Shown here: positions 23,920 through 32,674 of the stretch, in pieces
Layout of the letters: each line of letters begins with the position of its first letter
How positions within the stretch are numbered: position 1 is the stretch's first letter
DNA from: Sulfurimonas sp. UBA2011
GTDB taxonomy: Bacteria > Campylobacterota > Campylobacteria > Campylobacterales > Sulfurimonadaceae
Assembly: GCA_002335055.1 (NCBI GenBank)
Contig: DDCH01000011.1
Span: 33,516 to 97,515, forward strand
Length of the DNA: 64,000 nucleotides
Direction: 5' to 3'
Made by a program: the position numbers and the translations under genes
Notes under the pieces: generated by a model
The model's database searches: none
The model's input: only the letters and a program-made list of their open reading frames with translations
What the model was told of the DNA's origin: nothing

Positions 23920-24029
23920 ATGAGTAAAAGAATACTTATTGTAAAAGACAATAAAACACTTGCAAAACTGATATGATGCTTTATAAAGCAAAAAACTCAG
24001 GAAGAAATAAAGTAATCTTTGAAGACTAG
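23920..24029 (+). pseudogene. Deletion scar of a response regulator-GGDEF (diguanylate cyclase) gene
   Basis: A perfect ribosome-binding site (AGGAGA, 6 nt before ATG 23920) starts MSKRILIVKDNKTLAKLI, the first strand and helix of a receiver domain, which stops at 23976. Immediately afterwards, in another frame, 23973-24029 reads MMLYKAKNSGRNKVIFED and a stop, the exact look of a GGDEF-domain C-terminus (DxALYxAKxxGRN). Everything between is missing. The simplest reading is a large internal deletion of one gene encoding receiver plus GGDEF domains. No function remains. Confidence 0.8.
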
Positions 24030-24056
24030 TAAATATAAATATTCTAAGGAATCTAT

Positions 24057-25388
24057 TTGAAAATATCTGCACCATTGGAAAAAGCCTTTACTAGGATAGC
24101 CACTCCTTTTGAACATTTTATCCATTCTCAAACTACAACTGGTTTAGTTTTAATTTTTATGACTGTTATCGCTCTTGTTCTTGCTAACTCCCCATTAGTT
24201 GATGCTTATAATAATCTTTTTCATACAAAGATAGATTTTAATGTAGGGGAATGGAAACTCTCTCACACTTTTCATCATTGGATTAATGATGGTCTTATGG
24301 CTATCTTCTTTTTTATGATTGGTTTAGAGATAAAACGCGAGATTTTAGTTGGAGAGCTTTCTAATATCAAAGTCGCGATACTCCCCATACTAGCGGCAGC
24401 TGGAGGGATGGTAGTGCCTGCCCTTATATATACCTTTATCAATAATGGAGGAGAAGGTGCTAATGGTTGGGGGATTCCCATGGCTACAGATATCGCTTTT
24501 GCTATTAGTATTCTTGTTCTTTTAGGAAATCGTGTCTCACCTGCACTTATCACATTTTTAGTCGCCCTTGCTATCGTAGATGACTTAGGTGCCGTTTTAG
24601 TCATCGCTATCTTTTATACAGAACAGATTCAATTTTTGCCTCTTATCCTTGCTGGGGTCTCATTTCTTATCATGATGATTTTTAATCGTTCGGGTATTCA
24701 TGCAATTTTACCTTATTTTATTGTAGGTTTATGTCTGTGGTTTTTCATGCTTGAGTCTGGTGTACATGCAACTATCGCTGGTGTAATCGCTGCTATGAGT
24801 ATCCCATCTCGTCCAAAAATAACATCTACATACTTTACTGAACAGACAAGAAATCTACTTAACGAGTATGACAACTATCCAGTTGTCATAGATAATACTA
24901 TGCATGAAAGTCAAAAAGCAATTTTACTTAATATAAAAGATACTATTGATTCAGTAAATGCACCTTCTGCAAAACTAGAACATGACTTACACCTACCAGT
25001 GAGTCTTTTGATAATTCCCCTCTTTGCCTTTGCAAATGCCGGCATTAGTATTGACTTTTCATCTTTAGCAAGTACAATTATAGAACCTGTCTCTTTAGGA
25101 ATTATCTTTGGTCTAATTATAGGGAAGATTTTAGGTATAGCAGGTGTGTCATTCATTGCTATCAAAACTGGTATCGCAAAACTTCCAGAGGGAAGTTCTA
25201 TGAGTCAGCTCTTAGGTGTAGCATCTCTTGGAGGTATTGGTTTCACTATGAGTATTTTTGTAGCTGACCTTGCGTTTGAGGGTAATGACCCTCTTATCTT
25301 TCAAGCAAAAATAGGTATTTTATCTGCTTCATTTATAGCAGGTTTTTTTGGTTATCTTTGGCTGAGATTTTGGAGCCAGAAAAAATAA
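24057..25388 (+). CDS. nhaA: Na+/H+ antiporter NhaA
   Basis: Inner-membrane Na+(Li+)/H+ antiporter of 443 aa with about 12 helices. The ion-binding Asp pair is present in VALAIVDDLGAVLVIA near residue 170, and the unwound-helix region MATDIAFAISIL and FANAGIS are conserved. The start is a TTG at 24057: AAGGA lies 6 nt upstream and no ATG is available before the first helix. The last 56 bp overlap the end of the convergent epimerase gene. Likely role: sodium and pH homeostasis. Confidence 0.95.
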   Translation: MKISAPLEKAFTRIATPFEHFIHSQTTTGLVLIFMTVIALVLANSPLVDAYNNLFHTKIDFNVGEWKLSHTFHHWINDGLMAIFFFMIGLEIKREILVGELSNIKVAILPILAAAGGMVVPALIYTFINNGGEGANGWGIPMATDIAFAISILVLLGNRVSPALITFLVALAIVDDLGAVLVIAIFYTEQIQFLPLILAGVSFLIMMIFNRSGIHAILPYFIVGLCLWFFMLESGVHATIAGVIAAMSIPSRPKITSTYFTEQTRNLLNEYDNYPVVIDNTMHESQKAILLNIKDTIDSVNAPSAKLEHDLHLPVSLLIIPLFAFANAGISIDFSSLASTIIEPVSLGIIFGLIIGKILGIAGVSFIAIKTGIAKLPEGSSMSQLLGVASLGGIGFTMSIFVADLAFEGNDPLIFQAKIGILSASFIAGFFGYLWLRFWSQKK

Positions 25389-26349
25389 AATCTAACTCAT
25401 CAGATGCTTCCTTATAAAGAAGAGGACTGTCTAGGTCAACATACTCTATAACATCTCTGTAGTTAAATGCTAGATATAGAGCTGCATTTATAGAGTATGG
25501 GCCTTCAAGCATAGAACCTAACATACACTTGATACTATTTACTCTTGCATACTCTAAAATCTCAACTGCCTTACTTACTCCTCCACACTTCATCAGTTTT
25601 ATATTTATCATATCTGCTGATGAAGTTTTTACAATTTCTTTTACATCTGCAAGTGTAAATGTAGCTTCATCTGCGAGTATAGGAATTTTTGTGGCATTTG
25701 TAATTAACTTTAAAGCTCTCAAGTCTTTTGCAACTACAGGCTGTTCTATAAGTTCAATATCAAACTCTTCTACTGCATTTACATATCTTAAGGACTCATC
25801 TAAACTCCAAGCCTGATTTGCATCTATAAGTAGTTTTGCCTGTGGTAATGTAGCTGAGAGTTTATGAGTTACTTCTATGGCATGTTTTATATCACTTCCA
25901 AGTTTTACTTTTAAGATATTCATGCCTGAACTACAAGCTATTTTTGCATCACTTAACATTTTATCTATTGGATTTAAACTTATAGTTATATCTGTATTTA
26001 TACTAGAAATATCTTCAAGTGTAAAAAATCCTAAGAGACTCATAAATGCTATATCTAAAGCAGCTTTTGTACTTGAACCTATACCTGTCTTATGTAGTTC
26101 TTCTAAAGCACTTTTTATATTTAAACCTATAAGAGTAGTTTTTATTTTTTTTATAGATGCCAAGATAATCTCTATATCTTCACCTGTTATAGCCATAGTA
26201 GCAGGTGCTTCACCTATACCTACTTCCCCATCACTACATACAACACTCACACGAACAAACTCTATTACTTCTACTCTACGAAGTGCTGTGATAAAAGGAG
26301 TTTTAAGTTCAATATATTTTACCTCTGTATTTATGGCTTGAATTATCAT
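25333..26349 (-). CDS. Dipeptide epimerase (enolase superfamily, L-Ala-D/L-Glu type)
   Basis: 338 aa, muconate-lactonising-enzyme subgroup. The catalytic residues are visible: ILKVKLG (KxK, first acid/base Lys near 150), LLIDANQAW (metal Asp), ELIEQPV (metal Glu), ILADEAT (metal Asp) and INIKLMKCGG (second Lys). This set matches L-Ala-D/L-Glu epimerases, which recycle murein peptides. Its start overlaps the DUF819 gene by 1 bp, so the two are co-transcribed; its C-terminal 18 codons are encoded opposite the end of nhaA. Confidence 0.88.
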   Translation of the reverse strand: MIIQAINTEVKYIELKTPFITALRRVEVIEFVRVSVVCSDGEVGIGEAPATMAITGEDIEIILASIKKIKTTLIGLNIKSALEELHKTGIGSSTKAALDIAFMSLLGFFTLEDISSINTDITISLNPIDKMLSDAKIACSSGMNILKVKLGSDIKHAIEVTHKLSATLPQAKLLIDANQAWSLDESLRYVNAVEEFDIELIEQPVVAKDLRALKLITNATKIPILADEATFTLADVKEIVKTSSADMINIKLMKCGGVSKAVEILEYARVNSIKCMLGSMLEGPYSINAALYLAFNYRDVIEYVDLDSPLLYKEASDELDFIFSGSKISAKDNQKNLL

Positions 26350-27470
26350 TAACTTAAACCTATTAAAATATTTCCAAGAAGTAGGCCACCAAAAGTACCG
26401 ATGATATAACCCATAATAGCCATAAGTATACCCACACTTACAAGTGATTTATTATATGCTGCTGCTAATATCGGAGCAGAGGCTACACCTCCTATGTTTG
26501 CTAGAGATGCAACTGCTATGCTAAAGAGATCTAGCTTAAATAGTTTAGCTCCAACTATCATAACAATAGCATGAACAATAAGTATACAAAAACCTGCTAA
26601 AACATATAAACCTAAACCAGAAAAGCTCTCAATAACTGCATGCGAACCAATAAGAGCGATAAGAAGATATAACATAGAAGTAGATAATTCACTCGAACCA
26701 TTTAAATCTCGAAGTCTTGTAAATGAAGCTAAAATTCCAAATACTGAAGCTAAAATCACAATAGTTGTAGTCGCATTTATTACAGAAAATAGTGTTTCCA
26801 AATATTGAGTTAACAATGAGACAGCTAAGGCTAAAAGAATTAAAGTCCAATATCTTTTTGCTCCTATAGTGCAAGCTATGTCTCCAAGATAGGCTAAATT
26901 CTCACTACTTTGAGTAAACTTGTTAAAATACTGTGCAAAGGGGACTAAAAAGAGAAGTAACATCACCCATAAAGTATAGTTTACACTATCTACTACAAGG
27001 GCATAAGCAAAAGCTTCTTCGTCTACATTAAGTGCTGAGCCTACTGCTATCATATTTGCTGTACCACCCAGCCAACTCCCTGCTAATGCTCCAAATGCAC
27101 CTGACATAGAAGATGAGAAGTCAAAAATAATTGCCACTACTATAAAACCAAAAGCGATGGATAAGACTGCAAGAATATAAGCAATAAGCAAAGACTTTCC
27201 AAGTTTTAAAAAGTGTCTTAAATCCACTTGAAGTAGCATCAAAAAAAGCATAGCTGGAAGTAGATTTGTTTTTGTTTGTTTATAGATAGAACTTATATCT
27301 GCGTTTGAGTCAAAAAGACCAAGAGAAGCGAGTAGCATACTAGAAGCATATATAAAAACAACCGCGGGTATGAGTTTAAAAATTCTCAAAGATGTTTTAG
27401 ACTCTAAAAGGTAAAAGATCGTGACTAAGCAAGCGAGAGAAAAAAGATATAAAAGTGGATGAGTTATCAA
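26349..27470 (-). CDS. DUF819 family membrane protein
   Basis: 373-aa polytopic inner-membrane protein, about ten helices, of the DUF819 (YjcL-like) family. Family-like segments are LLPAMLFLMLLQVDLRHFLKLG, GAFGALAGSWLGGTANMIAVGSAL (Gly-rich loop) and ASLANIGGVASAPILAAAYNKS. The 1-bp overlap with the dipeptide epimerase gene suggests a shared task, perhaps uptake of murein-derived dipeptides or amino acids (inference; the family has no settled substrate). Divergent from the DUF4139 gene across about 60 bp. Confidence 0.85.
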   Translation of the reverse strand: MITHPLLYLFSLACLVTIFYLLESKTSLRIFKLIPAVVFIYASSMLLASLGLFDSNADISSIYKQTKTNLLPAMLFLMLLQVDLRHFLKLGKSLLIAYILAVLSIAFGFIVVAIIFDFSSSMSGAFGALAGSWLGGTANMIAVGSALNVDEEAFAYALVVDSVNYTLWVMLLLFLVPFAQYFNKFTQSSENLAYLGDIACTIGAKRYWTLILLALAVSLLTQYLETLFSVINATTTIVILASVFGILASFTRLRDLNGSSELSTSMLYLLIALIGSHAVIESFSGLGLYVLAGFCILIVHAIVMIVGAKLFKLDLFSIAVASLANIGGVASAPILAAAYNKSLVSVGILMAIMGYIIGTFGGLLLGNILIGLS

Positions 27471-27529
27471 ATGTTGCTCTTTATTTTTTTTATAAGTGTA
27501 TCATATTTATTATAGTTCAAGGAATAAGT

Positions 27530-28882
27530 ATGAAAAAACTATCTATAGCCTTTCTTACAGGTCTAACATTAAGTACCTCTCTATGGAGTGTATCCCTCTC
27601 AAATGAAATAAAGAATAGCTCTTTGGTCGTTTATAGTTCTATGCTAGGTTTAGTTCATGAAGAGAGAGACTTAAACCTTCACAAATCTGATACTTCCATC
27701 ATCTATAAAGGTGTAGCCAAGAGTGTTCAAACAGACTCTATAAATGTAGATATTTCACCCGATGTGACACTCTACTCCCAACAGTATAGATTTGACTCAC
27801 TAACACAAGAAAAACTACTCCAAGCACATATAGGTAAAAAAGTTGAAGTGAGACTACTTCGAAATAAAAATGAGTTTAAGATTATATCAGCAACTCTACT
27901 TGCATTCAATGGAGAAAAATCTATAGTAAAAACTCTTGATTATAAAATCATAACAGTTCAAAGTGATAATATAATCTTTGATAATGTACCTGATACACTT
28001 ATCACTAAACCCTCACTTGTTTGGAATATTAAAAGTAAAAAAGATGTTAAAACAAGAATGAAACTTGACTACCTTATCTCAAATATTAACTTTCAAAGTA
28101 ACTATATTTTAAACATCAATGAAGACAAAGCAAGTTTAACAGGTTGGATTAGCATAAATAATAGAAGCGGAAAGAGATTTGATAACACTAAACTCTCTCT
28201 TTTAGCTGGTGATATACAAAAGAAACTTATAAAAGCCCAAACACTTTACAAAACTATGCGTGTTATGAATCATTCTACAGCTGTAAAAGAGAACTCTTTT
28301 GAAGGGTATCATTTTTATACTATCCCTTTTCCTGTCACTATCGCCAACAACGAAACTACCCAGATAAAATTTGTGCAAGAAAACAACATTAGTATACAAA
28401 GACTCTACTCAGTAAGTCTAAGTAATCCACTCTATTTAAAAGGTGAGAGAAAAAGTGATGTTAGCCAATTTATAGCATTTAATGGACTAAGTATACCTCT
28501 TCCAAAAGGTGATATGAGAATCTACTCACAACGAGAGGAACAAACTATACTTTTGGGTGAAAATAGTATTAATCATACTCCAAAAGATATTAATATCAAA
28601 CTCAAAATAGGTACAAATTTCGATGTAAAAGTAAGTCAAAAAACCACTAAACACGAAGATAATCATGACTGGTTTAATATTGATGTTCAATATTCACTCA
28701 GTAATAACTCTGATACAAATAAAACAGTAGAAGTTTTAGTACCATTCAACACACATAAAGATTCAAAAATCAAAACAGATGAAACATATACATTTACTAA
28801 GGGAAATTTAGTTACCTTTAGCATCAAAGTAGAATCAAACACTACAAAAAAATTCAATGTAAATTATGAGAGTAAAAAATAA
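27530..28882 (+). CDS. Exported DUF4139-like protein
   Basis: The start is ATG 27530 (450 aa) because AAGGAATA precedes it and a signal peptide follows (MKKLSIAFLTGLTLSTSLWS). The start of the mature protein reads VVYSSMLGLVHEERDL, which resembles the first strand of DUF4139 proteins, followed by a beta-rich, Asn/Ser/Lys-rich domain with no cysteine. There is no membrane anchor at the C-terminus, so it is periplasmic or secreted. The function is unknown. Its stop overlaps the exonuclease start by 1 bp. Confidence 0.7.
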   Translation: MKKLSIAFLTGLTLSTSLWSVSLSNEIKNSSLVVYSSMLGLVHEERDLNLHKSDTSIIYKGVAKSVQTDSINVDISPDVTLYSQQYRFDSLTQEKLLQAHIGKKVEVRLLRNKNEFKIISATLLAFNGEKSIVKTLDYKIITVQSDNIIFDNVPDTLITKPSLVWNIKSKKDVKTRMKLDYLISNINFQSNYILNINEDKASLTGWISINNRSGKRFDNTKLSLLAGDIQKKLIKAQTLYKTMRVMNHSTAVKENSFEGYHFYTIPFPVTIANNETTQIKFVQENNISIQRLYSVSLSNPLYLKGERKSDVSQFIAFNGLSIPLPKGDMRIYSQREEQTILLGENSINHTPKDINIKLKIGTNFDVKVSQKTTKHEDNHDWFNIDVQYSLSNNSDTNKTVEVLVPFNTHKDSKIKTDETYTFTKGNLVTFSIKVESNTTKKFNVNYESKK

Positions 28883-29622
28883 TGGCAAAATATATAATAC
28901 TAGATACAGAAACAACAGGCGTTAGTGACAATGACAGAGTAATACAACTTGGTTATGTTGTATTGGGCACAGACCCTGTAGAAGTTCATAATGAATTTAA
29001 TGCAACTGATATTCCTATAGGTTTTGGAGCAATGGAAGTTCATGGTATTACACCTGACTTACTAGAGGGAAAATCGATTTGTACTGAGACTTCTGCATAT
29101 AAACGATTAGAAGAACTAAATACAAATGACAACTATTTGATAATTCATAATGCACCCTTTGATATAAAAATGCTCGAAAAAGAGGGTTTTAATGTACAAA
29201 TGAAAGTAATAGATACACTTAGAGTAGCAAAACATATACTTCCAGATGAGGATGCTCATAGACTTCAGTACTTTCGTTACAAAATGGAACTCTATAAAGA
29301 AGAAGAAAAAGAGGCAGCAGCTCTTGGAGTAGTTGTAAAGGCACACGATGCTATTGGTGATGTACTTGTTTTAAAACTACTACTTTCAAAACTCAGAGTA
29401 GCAGTTCAAGAAGCCTACCCAAGTGAGAACCCAGTTGAGAAAATGGTGGACTTAACAAATACTCCTATACTAGTAAAAACATTTCGTTTTGGAAAGCATA
29501 AGGGCAAAGAGTTAGCAGAAGTAGCACGAGAAGATGCAGGTTATCTCAGATGGATGTTAAGCTCAATGGAGAATCTCGATGAAGATATGAAATACTCTAT
29601 AAATACCGTCTTAGCGCAGTAG
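28882..29622 (+). CDS. DnaQ-like 3'-5' exonuclease with C-terminal DUF3820 domain
   Basis: 246 aa. DEDD exonuclease residues: LDTETTG (Exo I, D and E), HNAPFDIKML (Exo II, D) and AHDAIGDVLVL (Exo III, H and D, the DEDDh type). After residue about 195 comes FRFGKHKGKELAEVAREDAGYLRWML, the small DUF3820 module found fused to such exonucleases. The combination resembles exodeoxyribonuclease X-type proteins. It ends in a 12-bp convergent overlap with the NhaC-type antiporter gene. Confidence 0.88.
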   Translation: MAKYIILDTETTGVSDNDRVIQLGYVVLGTDPVEVHNEFNATDIPIGFGAMEVHGITPDLLEGKSICTETSAYKRLEELNTNDNYLIIHNAPFDIKMLEKEGFNVQMKVIDTLRVAKHILPDEDAHRLQYFRYKMELYKEEEKEAAALGVVVKAHDAIGDVLVLKLLLSKLRVAVQEAYPSENPVEKMVDLTNTPILVKTFRFGKHKGKELAEVAREDAGYLRWMLSSMENLDEDMKYSINTVLAQ

Positions 29623-30987
29623 TGCAAAAACAATAAACATAATAAAAGCCAAACTACCACTGATTAGAGCATATGGTAACTGTGTTTTCACATGCTCTAT
29701 CACTTCACAATCACTAGCCATCGAAGATATAATAGTTGTATCTGAAATTGGTGAGCAGTGATCACCGAAGATTCCCCCACTTATAACAGCTCCTATGCAC
29801 AAAGGTATACTTGCATCCATTCCAACAGCCATAGGAACTGCTATGGGTATCATAATACTAAATGTTCCCCATGAAGTTCCTGTTGAAAAAGAGATAATAG
29901 ACGAGAGTAAAAATATAATCGCACACAAGAAATAAACACTTATATTTTCACTCGCTAAAGATGAAAGATAAATACCAGTTTTTAGCTCTCCTGTTGTATT
30001 TCCCATGGCAAAGGCAAATACTAGTATAAATGCAACCGGTATAAAAGATTTTGCTCCACTATATGCAGTTTTAGTCCAAGTTTTTAAAGACATAGTTTTA
30101 GTCAAAACATAATAAAAAAGAGTAAATAAAGTAGTAGTACTCATAGTGTAAAAAATCGCACTAGAACCATTTCCCTTTAGTATCTCTCCATTTCCTGTGA
30201 TGTAAAGAAAAACAAAAACTAAAGCTACCATCATTAGTATTGGCAAAAGCATGAGGTACATACTTTTAATATTTTCATTTAACTTTACTTTACTATGTGA
30301 ACTATAAATAGCATTTTTCATTGGACCTATATTAAAACCAAAGTATATAAAGAGAAATGTCATTATAAGTGCAAACATTGCATAAAAGTTATACTTCAAA
30401 GCACTTATAAGTATCTCGGTTGCATTTTTCTCTATATATCCTAGAGATATTTGTGTACTTATAAGTCCTAAGAGCAGTGCACCATATCCATTTAGCACTA
30501 TAAGTGAGCCAATTGGGGCAGAGGTAGAGTCACATACAAAGGCGAGTTTCTCATGAGGAATTTTATACTTATCACAAAGTGGTTTTCCAACTGCACCCGA
30601 GACTAAAGCTGTAATAGATGTCTCAATAAATATAACGACACCTAAAATATAACTCAACATCAAAGCAGAGCGTTCAGACTTTACTAAGGAGTGCTTGTTT
30701 TGAACAAAATTTACAAAACCACCCACACCTCCACTTTTTTCTATCAATGCCATAATAGCACCTGCTAAAATAACAAAAGCTAAGGTTTTTAGTATCCATG
30801 CCTCTTGCATAAGTGTACTAAAGAGTATAAAAATAGCCATTAGAGAATCTATAATACCAAAGTCATTTAAAAAGAGAACACCTAAAACAACTCCACTAAA
30901 AAGAGAAAGAATTACATTTTTACTATAAAGAGCTAGTGATATCGCTAAAAGGGAGGGGAGGAGGGAAAGATAAGTAGGTTCTAACAT
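29611..30987 (-). CDS. NhaC-family Na+/H+ antiporter
   Basis: 458-aa inner-membrane transporter of the NhaC/IT superfamily with about eleven helices. Characteristic segments are SITALVSGAVGKPLCDKYKIPHEKLAFVCDSTSAPIG-type (in part), ISFSTGTSWGTFSIMIPIAVP and ISGGIFGDHCSPISDTTIISSMAS, the last being the hallmark of the family. It exchanges Na+, perhaps with an organic ion. With nhaA at 24 kb it gives this stretch two sodium exporters, in keeping with a saline habitat. Confidence 0.9.
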   Translation of the reverse strand: MLEPTYLSLLPSLLAISLALYSKNVILSLFSGVVLGVLFLNDFGIIDSLMAIFILFSTLMQEAWILKTLAFVILAGAIMALIEKSGGVGGFVNFVQNKHSLVKSERSALMLSYILGVVIFIETSITALVSGAVGKPLCDKYKIPHEKLAFVCDSTSAPIGSLIVLNGYGALLLGLISTQISLGYIEKNATEILISALKYNFYAMFALIMTFLFIYFGFNIGPMKNAIYSSHSKVKLNENIKSMYLMLLPILMMVALVFVFLYITGNGEILKGNGSSAIFYTMSTTTLFTLFYYVLTKTMSLKTWTKTAYSGAKSFIPVAFILVFAFAMGNTTGELKTGIYLSSLASENISVYFLCAIIFLLSSIISFSTGTSWGTFSIMIPIAVPMAVGMDASIPLCIGAVISGGIFGDHCSPISDTTIISSMASDCEVIEHVKTQLPYALISGSLAFIMFIVFALLR

Positions 30988-30992
30988 ATTTC

Positions 30993-31613
30993 CTAAAACT
31001 CAATACGCATTAAAGACATACCAATACGACCAAATTTTTCTTTATAGAGTTCACACTCTTTTTGCTCAATTATTGTAAATCCCATTTTTTTATAAAAAAG
31101 TTCTGATTCTAAAGAGCCGATTTCTATCATCGTTTGTGCGATTGTATAACCCTTTAGTCTTGCCGTTAAAAGTGACTTTTGCATTAATGCTTTTAATACA
31201 CCCACATCTCTGAAACCTTCAAGCTCTTCCATAAAGTCAAAAATAAGTGTTCTGTTATTAAGTTTAAAGTCACATACATACATAACTTCTAATGCTTCAT
31301 TGTCATCACTATAGCCTATTTCTTCAAGTGCTTTTATAAATGACTCTCTATTGGAGATACGTGGTTCATAACTACAAAGTGAACCAATAGACTTTCCATC
31401 TAACTCTGCTATAAGAAAGTTACTAAAGTGGCAGTGACTTTTTGCTTGAGTTTGTATCAATTCTGCTAATCTGTGTAAAATTATTTCATTATCGTTAGTG
31501 CCAAAAAGAAGGTCAAATAAACCATCTTTTTTTCCTGCTCGAGAACTTTGTAAAATCATCTGTGCTAAAAATGCGCTATCTTCAGTTTTTGCCTGTTTAA
31601 TTTTAATACTCAT
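30993..31613 (-). CDS. GNAT-family acetyltransferase
   Basis: 206 aa. The N-terminal IKQAKTEDSAFLAQMI is the usual GNAT first strand and helix. A central NFLIAELDGKSIGSLCSYEP strand pair and GVLKALMQKSLLTARLKGYTIAQTMIEIG (acetyl-CoA-binding region, with an imperfect Q/RxxGxG/A) are followed by ELFYKKMGFTII. The substrate cannot be told. It is 5 bp upstream of the antiporter gene on the same strand, thus co-transcribed. Confidence 0.8.
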   Translation of the reverse strand: MSIKIKQAKTEDSAFLAQMILQSSRAGKKDGLFDLLFGTNDNEIILHRLAELIQTQAKSHCHFSNFLIAELDGKSIGSLCSYEPRISNRESFIKALEEIGYSDDNEALEVMYVCDFKLNNRTLIFDFMEELEGFRDVGVLKALMQKSLLTARLKGYTIAQTMIEIGSLESELFYKKMGFTIIEQKECELYKEKFGRIGMSLMRIEF

Positions 31614-31635
31614 AATATTATTCCAACATTAAATT

Positions 31636-31641
31636 TATAAT
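31636..31641 (+). promoter_or_regulatory. -10 box (TATAAT) for the L,D-transpeptidase gene
   Basis: TTTATAATC, 48 bp before ATG 31689, in the divergent gap with the GNAT gene. Confidence 0.5.
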
Positions 31642-31688
31642 CAACGATATTTAAGCTTTTGTACTTAATAGTAATAGTACCATACTTT

Positions 31689-32363
31689 ATGATAAAAAGT
31701 TTCTTAATTTTAATAATATGTCCAATTTTTTTGTTTTCATCTCAGCAAATAATCTTAGTGATAGCAGATGACTTTGATACAGCTAAAGCAACATTACAAT
31801 TTTTTGAAGATGATAAAATACTACTCACCACAGAAGTGAACCTTGGGACTAATGGGCTTGGATGGGGTATAGGTGAGGTTCAACTTATACAAAAGGTACA
31901 TGAAGCTTTAAAATATGAGGGTGATAGAAAGTCTCCTGCTGGAGTTTTTAAACTAACAGATATCTTTGGATATGCCCATGAGACTAACTATAAACTTCCT
32001 TATCTTCATGCATCAAAAAAACTTATCTGTGTTGATGATTCAAGTTCAAATTTTTATAATCATATAATTCAAGCAAATGGAAATGAAAAAAGTTTTGAAT
32101 TTATGAAACGAGATGACCATCAGTATAAATATGGAGTTACTGTAGCACACAATAAAAGAGGGGAATTTAAACGAGGGTCTTGCATCTTTTTACATATACA
32201 AAAAGATATAAAAAGTTCTACTGCAGGATGTACAGCAATGGATGAGACAAGTTTAAAAAGAATTATCTCACTTTTGGATAAGGACAAAACACCACTACTA
32301 ATTCAAATTCCAAGAAGTACATTAAGTGAGGTACAAAAGCTTTATCCACAGCTTAAAAACTAA
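31689..32363 (+). CDS. L,D-transpeptidase-like (YkuD/YafK type) protein
   Basis: Exported peptidoglycan cross-linking or anchoring enzyme candidate. The start is ATG 31689 (224 aa), giving a signal peptide (MIKSFLILIICPIFLFSSQ); a TTG ten codons earlier would spoil it. The YkuD catalytic motif is present as SSTAGCTAMDE with the active Cys, preceded by SCIFLHIQ, the family His strand. The substrate loop GDRKSPAGVFKL is the typical [GD]-R-x-[ST]-P-x-G-x-[FY] of L,D-transpeptidases. It overlaps the following opposite-strand gene by 4 bp. Confidence 0.87.
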   Translation: MIKSFLILIICPIFLFSSQQIILVIADDFDTAKATLQFFEDDKILLTTEVNLGTNGLGWGIGEVQLIQKVHEALKYEGDRKSPAGVFKLTDIFGYAHETNYKLPYLHASKKLICVDDSSSNFYNHIIQANGNEKSFEFMKRDDHQYKYGVTVAHNKRGEFKRGSCIFLHIQKDIKSSTAGCTAMDETSLKRIISLLDKDKTPLLIQIPRSTLSEVQKLYPQLKN

Positions 32364-32674
32364 TCGTCATCATCATCATCATCAAACATACCTTCCATAT
32401 CTAAAACTTTAGGTTTTGCTTTGACTGCAGTCATTTCACTAATATCATCTGGCGAGATACTAATAGCCATTGCGATAAAAGAGGCAAGAGCATTATCATC
32501 TACAATCTCTTGACATACTTTAGAAGTATTGTAAATAGTCAGTATCTTATTTTCAAATAATATATCTTTAGTTTGAATCCCTAACTCTGCTGCTATCACA
32601 TACAAGTCAGGACGTATGAGAGAAATACCCTCAACCTTCATTGAAAAACCTGTTCTATTATCGGGGATAATCAT
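32360..32674 (-). CDS. Hypothetical 104-aa protein with a poly-aspartate tail
   Basis: I do not recognise the family. It is a soluble, mixed alpha/beta protein beginning MIIPDNRTGFSMKVEGISL, with one Cys, ending in seven consecutive Asp residues (after GMFD). The tail is encoded by a GAT/GAC trinucleotide run (32363-32385), which could change length by slippage. The start follows the argS stop with no gap, so it is translated from the argS transcript. It overlaps the transpeptidase gene tail to tail by 4 bp. Confidence 0.75.
   Translation of the reverse strand: MIIPDNRTGFSMKVEGISLIRPDLYVIAAELGIQTKDILFENKILTIYNTSKVCQEIVDDNALASFIAMAISISPDDISEMTAVKAKPKVLDMEGMFDDDDDDD

Noticed and set aside
27455..27529. 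Upstream extension of the DUF4139-like protein
   Set aside because: It overlaps the start of the divergent DUF819 gene and displaces the signal peptide; ATG 27530 has AAGGAATA.
31659..31688. TTG start ten codons upstream for the L,D-transpeptidase
   Set aside because: The inner ATG gives a normal signal peptide; the longer form places residues in front of it and has no ribosome-binding site.
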